Part shown: positions 57,676 to 64,000 of the stretch, piece after piece
Position numbering within the stretch: position 1 is the stretch's first letter
Layout of the letters: each line of letters starts with the position of its first letter
Assembly: GCA_029204225.1 (NCBI GenBank)
Contig: CM055103.1
Location: 54,510,426-54,574,425, forward strand
Length of the DNA stretch: 64,000 bases
Direction: 5' to 3'
Origin: Diphasiastrum complanatum
Taxonomy: Eukaryota; Streptophyta; Lycopodiopsida; Lycopodiales; Lycopodiaceae
The notes under the pieces: model-generated
Seen by the model: only the letters and a program-made list of their open reading frames with translations
Told to the model about the DNA's origin: nothing
The model's database searches: none
Position numbers and translations under genes: made by a program

Positions 57676-58751
57676 GCACGAATGGTTTTAGAGCACGTTA
57701 GAAACTTATGTCAATGCCAATCAGGAAAACAGATCACAGACTCAAATCTTCAGACAGGGACTGTCATCTCATTTGTATACATACAACTTAATTCAATGAT
57801 CGTGCTAGACTGCACAAAGATGGTCATTATTCAAGTGTCAAAAAGAAAGTATTCGCAACAGACGAATAAGATGATTTTAAGACAGTTCTTTAGAGCATGC
57901 TTTACGGAAACACAACAAAATTAGCATAGAATGTTTGGTTCAAAAGTTTTTAAAATTAATAAATAAAATCTACAAAGCTTTTAATATTGAATTTATGTAA
58001 TATTATTTTTCAAGTTTGGACACTTCTGAATAAAATTTTTGAAAAATGAAAAAAAATTTGAAATAAAGGGCCAGCCAGCTCAAGGAGGTTCAAAATAAAT
58101 ATATAAATAGTTGTCATTACTCACACACTAAAACTCATACCAACAGAGATGGGTATTCTTGAGTAAAAAACATGTAAGAAGTAAATTTCTCAGAGCTCGT
58201 AATCAGTGTCCTCTCGAGGGTTACTGATAGTCAACTCTCCCTTGTTGAAATGGGCAAGGAATTTCAGAGGTCAAATTACTTTTATGAACTTTTAACTAAT
58301 ATTTTTTTAATAGTAATTGCAAGTTTTGTTATTTTTTTGTGATACTGATCATTAATTTGTTTCTTAATACAACTATAAATTATTCATGAAAGTTCAAGAG
58401 GCCCTAGTAACAAGGTTGAGTTGTAATGGTTTTGAGGAGTGCCAGAGGCTTTATCCTCTGAGCAATAAAATGAAGCTCTCATTTCTTTTTTGATATTATT
58501 TAGAGATATGGTATTCACTTCACTTATGCTTAGCATAGAAATACATTAATTTTTTATTTTGAACATTCATATCTTATGTTAAGCATAGTAATTATATTCT
58601 CGTTGCTAGTCTGATCTCAAGCTTAACATAGATTTAATTTACTAATTATTTATTATGTTCATTCTTAGTACCTTTCTTAAACTTAAAATTTTTTAATTAC
58701 TTGTTTTCTACATCTTATGCTAAGCATAGTTGCATTATCTCTTCTTTCAGT
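57676..58751. other. AT-rich; possible upstream exon traces
   Basis: Mostly AT-rich. Plus-strand coding-like scraps occur at about 58215-58260 and 58385-58470 ('EALVTRLSCNGFEECQRLYP'), upstream of the methyltransferase-like pseudogene, and may be earlier exons. Three of the recurring TATGCTNAGCATA-type palindromes lie here (58525, 58575, 58716). Confidence 0.4.
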
Positions 58752-59897
58752 CGGCTGAAGACAAGAAAAATAAAGTCCTTTCAGAGTAATTCAAATGATA
58801 TATTCTTAAAGTGAAGGCAGAAAAAGAGACAGAGAAAGATTGGCACGAGGTGAGACTATTGTCGAGGAGGATTCAACAGAGATTTTCCTCCCAAAATGTG
58901 TCGATGATCAACCGTGATTTGACACGTGGAAGAAGGGGATTGTATGAAAATTTTAAATTTTTTAAAGAAAAGACCCTATACTCTTTGCATAGCAGACATC
59001 TCTTATGGATTTTAGATGAAAGAATCTCTAAATGCTGATTCTTCATTCAAATTCATTGAGATCCATAGTGTGATATTCCAATCAAGTTCGTAGTCGGCTT
59101 CAGTGCAAAAAGCTCTTCTAACTTTTTGCAATGTTGGGATTGAAAATGTTGTATGGTATGTCTTTAACTTTTTAAAAACTTAACTTTATTTGTTTAAATA
59201 GTCTATGCTTAGCATAAATCATTGTTTAAAATAATAATCTACTTTTTTTTTGTAGGTACAAATCCAATGTTCGCAATGCTGGTGGTGCACGGTTGTGCAA
59301 TGAGATTGAATACATAACTATTGCTTATTATTCATTGGATGACACACATTCGGTGTTGCAATATAACACCACCGCATTGACCAGCTTTGGGAACTTGTTT
59401 AAATCTCCAACAGTAACAAAGAAGTTGAAAAATCCGATGACAGGTTCCGTGGCTTGTCCTTATCAAAAGCCACAACAATCAATTGAAATTTTTATACACC
59501 TAGGAGATTGGGTTTTGGATTTGTTTATAGCTGTAGCAGCACTACAAGCGCATGCACTATGCAAAAAGACAAACATGTTGATGCTCTAGAATTAGATTCT
59601 AGTTTAGTAGAATTTATAAAAATGTGAATGACATCTATCTAAATTTTGCCTGATGAATTATGTGAAGTAGGAAAGTCCACAGAATCTGATGAAGACTCTG
59701 TAATTCCACTATCCAAAGAACCACAACCTCCCATTAGTGAAAAAGTGGGTGACACAGGGGAGTTTGCAGATGTACTAGTTCATGATTACCAAGTTGTAAC
59801 TATAGAGGAAATCGTGGAAGATGTTGTCGTTGTTTCTACAGAGGCTGTTCCAGAAAAGCCCAAAGATGTCAATAACCTTGATGACTTTTGGGAATAA
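58752..59897 (+). pseudogene. DNA N-methyltransferase-like pseudogene (beta-class order)
   Basis: Resembles S-adenosylmethionine-dependent N6-adenine/N4-cytosine methyltransferases of permuted (beta) order. A charged N-terminal segment comes first (58805-58967, 'KDWHEVRLLSRRIQQRFSSQ'). After a frameshift 'CIADISYGF' (58986) sits where the catalytic DPPY-type motif IV belongs. Two in-frame TAGs follow (59013, 59091), then 'LLTFCNVGIENVVW'. A 100-bp GT-AG intron is removed to give 'YKSNVRNAGGARLCNEIEYI'. Then 'PYQKPQQSIEIFIHLGDWVL' is the typical QKP...GDxVLDxF motif X/I, but the Gly-rich loop after 'DLF' is lost ('IAVAAL'). A further frameshift leads to 'DALELDSSLVEFIK' (acidic end of strand 2), then an acidic tail to 59897. 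Stops, shifts and loop loss indicate a pseudogene. Assignment is by motif reading only. Confidence 0.6.
59156..59255 (+). other. Spliceosomal intron in the methyltransferase-like pseudogene
   Basis: Donor 'tatg|gtatgtctt' and acceptor 'tttttttgtag|gtac' with a polypyrimidine run. Removing it joins codons gta-tg|g-tac and keeps the frame, which strongly supports a real former exon junction. The intron contains a perfect TATGCTTAGCATA palindrome (59204-59216). Confidence 0.7.
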
Positions 59898-61443
59898 TGT
59901 ACTCATTTGACTATTTTGAGCATATGAATATCAATTTTTTTTGGCATGAAATTTTTAAATTCATTTACATTTTTAACTATTATTTGTTACTTGAAATATT
60001 TTCAAATATTTTAAAATTGATTATTCAATGTTACTCTATTAAGTAAATTATTAAATGTTTATTTTAATGAATGTTGCTCTAGAATAACAAGATTGTTTTC
60101 AATTTGTTCTAAAATCATATTTTCAAAAAATTAATGAATATTATTACAATTATTAATACATTTCATCTTTTAAAAAAAATTAATAAATTATTAAATTATT
60201 AATTATGATGATAATAAGAAAAAAATTCTTGTTAAGTAGTTTTAATATTTTCAATTTAATAATGATATTTACTACTAACTAATTTAAAATATGTGCAAAA
60301 TTGAATATATTGTATTTTAGTTTTTTACGAAAGACGATATTTTTTTGGCATGGAAATATAAAATTTGCAAAGCATTTTAAATATAGGCATTTAAAAAAAA
60401 TTAAAACTACAAAAAATGGATTTCCATGTCATTTTTTTTTTTTTTTTGTCACCATGTTAAAATTTAAATATTTAAAACTCTTATAAAATATAAGATGTTG
60501 TATTAAATACAAGTCTTATTTTAGTAAAACTTATGACAGTGCCATTGAAAAAATTATTAGATCATTTTTTTTGTGTTCGAATTTGAACAGATAAGAAAAT
60601 AGTAAAAATATTAATTTATCAATTGAGATTCTAAAAATGTAAAAACATTCAATTTTTATTTTTAAGAAATAATTCTGTTTTTTAAAATTTTAACTTTTTT
60701 AAAGTTTCCAAAATTAAATACTAGTTATATAAGAATCTATTATATTTAAATTTCATATTGTTTTCTAAATTGTAAAACATCTAAAAAAATAAAAATATTT
60801 AAAATTGTCTAGAATATGTGAAATTTAATTCCTCTAAAAGATTTATGTTTTGAAAATTTAATAGCTTTACTTTAAAAAATTAAAAAAATCAAAATTGATT
60901 ACCTAAAAATATATAAAAAACTCAAGTATCATTTAAATATTGTGAACTTTTATTATTTAGAAATAATAATATCTTAATTATAATATTGAAATGCCACAAA
61001 GATCAAAACCAGACTGGAGTACCATTAAACAAGAGAGAGATTACAATAGACCAAATCTTCTCAATCAAATTCTAGATCAGTACGGATCTAGTCCCCAAGC
61101 AACGAACAAAAAGGCGGAGTTGATTAATAGATGTTTCCCAATCCGACAACATACGACCTTAGAACCCTCCATAGATTCTAGACACTGATAGGTGTCTACA
61201 TAGAGTATGGAAACCACCCTAGTTGTCTATGCACGAAATCCACATGGAAGCAGTCTAATTGATCATGCTACTATTCAAAAGTAAAATAAGTGCACATCCA
61301 GACCCAAGACATGCGTACAATACACATGCTAATATCACATGCTTGTGGATATGAGTCCACATGCTCTTATTTAGTTCCTTAATGGAATTCTAAGAGGCCT
61401 CACTAAAGAACTTAAATGAAATATGAACTCATACCTAGTTTAG
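59898..61443. other. AT-rich intergenic, no gene seen
   Basis: Extremely AT-rich between 59930 and 60985 with homopolymer runs. The 65-codon frame at 60991-61188 shows no recognisable motif. 61190-61440 has several 'acatgc' repeats. Confidence 0.6.
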
Positions 61444-61845
61444 TTGATATTTCAGTTATGTTTCCTAATCTCTCAACTCAATCCAGATTCAATTTCATAT
61501 TTCATTTACGCTCATTAGTGAGACTCCGAGAAGCTGATCTCTCAAGTTGAACACATTTCGATTATGTTCCTTAGTGTAGTTCCGAAAAACTGATCTCTCA
61601 ACTCGAACCAAGTTCGAGTTGATATTTTGTTTATGTTGCATAGTGAACCTCAAAGAAGTTGATGTCTCAACTCGAACCAAGTTCCAATTGATATTTCAGT
61701 TATGTTCCTTAGTGAAGCTCCAAAAAGTTGAATTCTCAACTCAAACCATATTTGAGTTGATATTTTGTTTATGTTTCTTAGTGAACCTCCAAGAAGCTTA
61801 TCTCTCAACTCGAATTAGGTTCGAGTTGATATTTTGGCCACATGG
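61444..61845. repeat. 69-bp tandem repeat, about six units
   Basis: Units starting 'ttgatattttgtttatgtt' fall at 61619, 61688, 61757 and 61826, exactly 69 bp apart. Older, indel-bearing units begin near 61444 and 61547. Each contains 'cttagtgaacctccaagaag' and 'ctcaactcgaaccaagttc'. As 69 is divisible by three, a 23-residue repeat appears in the plus-strand frame. I treat this as non-coding. Confidence 0.88.
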
Positions 61846-62255
61846 TTGGCCTCGCGACTATCACAAGTATGGATCTAAGAGCCATTTGTCATTTAGTCCC
61901 ACTACATGAGGGATGTGAATCTATGAATGTCACAATGGTATATGTTCTACAAGCTGAATTACCTTATCCCTCATGTGGAGTTTCATGCTTAGAAGAGGTG
62001 GCTAATGCCTTTGGTAAGTGGAATATAAGTGAAATGCAAGCAACAACTGACCTTTCTCAACAACATGCCAATTGTTTAGTCTTGGACTTTGACTATTTAC
62101 AACTCACAAATGAGTTAACTCGAGAATGTGCCAATTGCCAAGTTTTGGACATTAATGATTCACATCCCACAAATTGGCCATCTAAAGAATATATTGGTTG
62201 CCTCATTTATGGCATTGATGATCTATTTTCTTCTGAGGATGAAAAATGTGACTAG
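61842..62255 (+). CDS. Unrecognised 137-codon frame with internal repeats
   Basis: Begins inside the last unit of the 69-bp repeat. The second half consists of three imperfect units of about 21-23 residues: 'HANCLVLDFDYLQLTNELTR', 'CANCQVLDINDSHPTNWPSK' and 'YIGCLIYGIDDLFSSEDEK'. Each has a Cys, a hydrophobic triplet and an Asp pair. No family is recognised. It could be a decayed exon or a by-product of repeat amplification. No signal peptide or membrane segment is evident. Confidence 0.35.
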   Translation: MVGLATITSMDLRAICHLVPLHEGCESMNVTMVYVLQAELPYPSCGVSCLEEVANAFGKWNISEMQATTDLSQQHANCLVLDFDYLQLTNELTRECANCQVLDINDSHPTNWPSKEYIGCLIYGIDDLFSSEDEKCD

Positions 62256-62292
62256 CCATATGTATCAGTACAACCTACTAATGAACTAAGCA

Positions 62293-63679
62293 CCATCCCA
62301 GTCGGAACCAGTTCCAGCTGTGGCGATGGAGACTGATGGAGCTACTACTGCTGCTGCTGTTGATTCTTCACAGCCCACATCTGCTTCCCATATCAGAAGC
62401 AGCCGAGTGTCTCCTCCTCTGAAATGACGCAACTCAGTCTGATACATCACACAAAAGATGAACAACTGCTGAAGGCGACACTGGGGCACCTGTGGCAGAT
62501 GAAGAACAATCGGACGACCAGCCCCAGTGGTTTCGCACTTTGTCCGAGAAAGCCAAAAATCTAGTGGCTGAAGTGTATGAGTTGGACAAGTACCACCAAC
62601 AACTTACGATGGAATTTGTCAACTCAGAAAGGAAATGCCAAGAGTATCTCAAGGCATCTTTCGAGAAGATTGATTCGCTCGAATCAGACAACACAAAGAT
62701 GATTGAACGAAATCGTTCTCTCGACACACAACTTCAAACCTTAATAAAGGAAGCTGATTCTTTAAAACAGATCAATAAGACGATTGAGGCCAAGTCTGAT
62801 AATTATCAGACTCAAAACGATTCTTTAAAGCAACAACTGACAGCCACAAATCAGCATAATGTCGCGCTCTAGAAACATTTCCAAGAAGAACGAATGAGAA
62901 GACTAACGACAAAAGCTGCTCTCTCTGTATGCACCAATGCAGGGTCCGTTACAGTCGACCTCACGAAGCTAAACCAGCTCCAAGATCAGATGCTCGACAA
63001 TTTTTGAGTTGAGTTCTTGCAACTACTCGAGGATTTGAATGCTCTTGTCGAGGAAGAATTGGCGGAGCTAAAGGAGTTTTCGAGTGAAGCTACCCCATCT
63101 TGCAGCGGACCAGATGCACATGACGAGTATATAGGCATCGCCTTCAACAATTGGAAGCGACTATGGGAGAAGGAAGACTTTCTCTGGTTATGGGCCCAGC
63201 TTTCTATCGAGTAGAAAGGATGTCTCTGCTGGGGCATAATCCAAGGTAAGTTTGAAGTCCTACCTTTCGGGTCAGCAAAGTTATACATAGGCTCTTCGAC
63301 TATGTATGCTCTCAAATATATTCGCATCAAAGAACTTCAATTTTTGCCAAACGAAGACAATAAGCGACATTTTTGGAAGCGAAAGTCACAGTTTCAATTA
63401 TACAAACCCAAAGCTGTTGCGGATTTAGGCACATTCGACGAATCAGGGTTGCTGATCAACATTAATATGGCGTATTCATAATACTTTGACAAATTCTTTG
63501 TGAAAAAATCTTATTCTCTATATGACCGTCATCTTCATCCTGTAGTCTTGGTCAATATTATGGTCCCAGGCAAGAAGTTTAGGTTCTTCCACTGTCAACC
63601 CAGCAAACGCAATGGCACTAACAGTTGGGAAAGAGGCAATATGGGGATACTCCTAGGACAGTTGCTTTCTAGCTTGTAA
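62293..63679 (+). pseudogene. Unrecognised long coding remnant with coiled coil
   Basis: One plus-strand frame runs from about 62423 to 63679 with only in-frame stops (62459, 62870, 63005, 63212, 63479) and no frameshift. Upstream, 62293-62420 continues it in another frame with an Ala/Thr/Ser-rich segment ('METDGATTAAAVDSSQPTSA'). The order is an acidic/Gln-rich start ('VADEEQSDDQPQWFRTLSEK'), a long heptad-like region (62560-62860, 'LQTLIKEADSLKQINKTIEA'), an acidic Leu/Glu helix ('LLEDLNALVEEELAELKEF'), and a mixed C-terminal domain ('FEVLPFGSAKLYIGSSTMYA', 'MVPGKKFRFFHCQPSKRNGT'). I do not recognise it. It may be a retroelement Gag-like or accessory protein, or a decayed host gene. Confidence 0.5.
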
Positions 63680-64000
63680 ACTATGAATGTCTCCCAAAAC
63701 AAAAATTGATAATTATCTAAAGAAGAAATATCACACCTTTCTTAAAATAAAACAGATGTTTTTTCTTGTCCTTTAATGGAACATCTTGGGCCCAGGACGA
63801 CATCCGAAAAGAAATTTTTGACATCCCTAATTTTGCAAAGCTATCATTCTAAAAATCTACAAAAATACAGTTATTATTGCCATTTTAGTACAATTTTAGT
63901 TACTCATAATTTCTTAGCATTAGGAAGAGAGATTTAGGTTTGGTGAAGATTCCTAAAAAATCGCGAATGACAGTTTGTTCGACATGCGAGTTGTTAAAAT
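63680..64000. other. No gene seen
   Basis: AT-rich sequence to the window end. No recognisable coding sequence or element edge. Confidence 0.5.

Noticed and set aside
59640-59897. Separate small acidic protein
   Set aside because: The acidic frame continues the reading of 'DALELDSSLVEFIK' of the methyltransferase-like remnant, so it is treated as its C-terminal tail.

Overview
This window looks like the nuclear genome of a land plant, probably one with a large, repeat-rich genome. The evidence is wall-to-wall Ty1/copia and Ty3/gypsy LTR retrotransposons with plant-type primer-binding sites (TGGTATCAGAGC for copia, TGGCATCGTTGCC for gypsy), spliceosomal GT-AG structure, many dinucleotide microsatellites, and a nuclear copy of plant-type mitochondrial small-subunit rRNA. 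I cannot name the species. I see no intact single-copy host gene, no tRNA, no CRISPR array and no bacterial operon.

Layout. 1-735: minus-strand copia LTR with its PBS. 760-3330: broken gypsy pol, followed by unrecognised coding remnants to about 4600. 4600-12180: repeat desert with dinucleotide microsatellites, an 18-bp minisatellite in two separate arrays, a degenerate satellite rich in 'ggcaagccac', GC hairpins and a palindromic minisatellite. 12183-16885: copia family A copy 1 (plus strand, 5' LTR kept, 3' end lost). 17077-18250: copia gag-protease remnant. 18640-20330: degenerate repeats resembling CACTA subterminal repeats. 21394-26710: minus-strand gypsy integrase, copia C LTR/gag start, and a copia B copy without integrase. 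27000-29290: degenerate coding remnant, ~150-bp repeats and a gypsy PBS/LTR. 29290-31700: copia D. 33562-33833: mitochondrial rRNA fragment. 34039-34344: fold-back inverted repeat. 36415-37370: fused LTR-gag remnant. 37581-48180: two copia C copies head to head, the right one split by a complete 6.03-kb family A element (41542-47574). 48190-51500: copia E. 52219-56270: copia F. 56284-64000: AT-rich DNA with a decayed, intron-bearing gene resembling a beta-class (permuted) DNA N-methyltransferase (58752-59897), a 69-bp tandem repeat and an unrecognised long coding remnant (62293-63679).

How it fits together. Most coding capacity is retroelement Gag-Pol (UBN2-type Gag, CCHC knuckle, DSGA protease, HHCC/DDE integrase, YVDD reverse transcriptase, RNase H), and nearly every copy carries stops, frameshifts or truncations. 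The two most interesting objects are the methyltransferase-like pseudogene and the family A element at 41542-47574. In the latter, the reverse transcriptase is replaced by 1064 bp of unrelated sequence while LTRs, PBS, PPT, gag, protease, integrase and RNase H all remain. Its two LTRs differ at about 16 of 650 positions by my hand count, so this chimeric copy moved fairly recently, presumably in trans.
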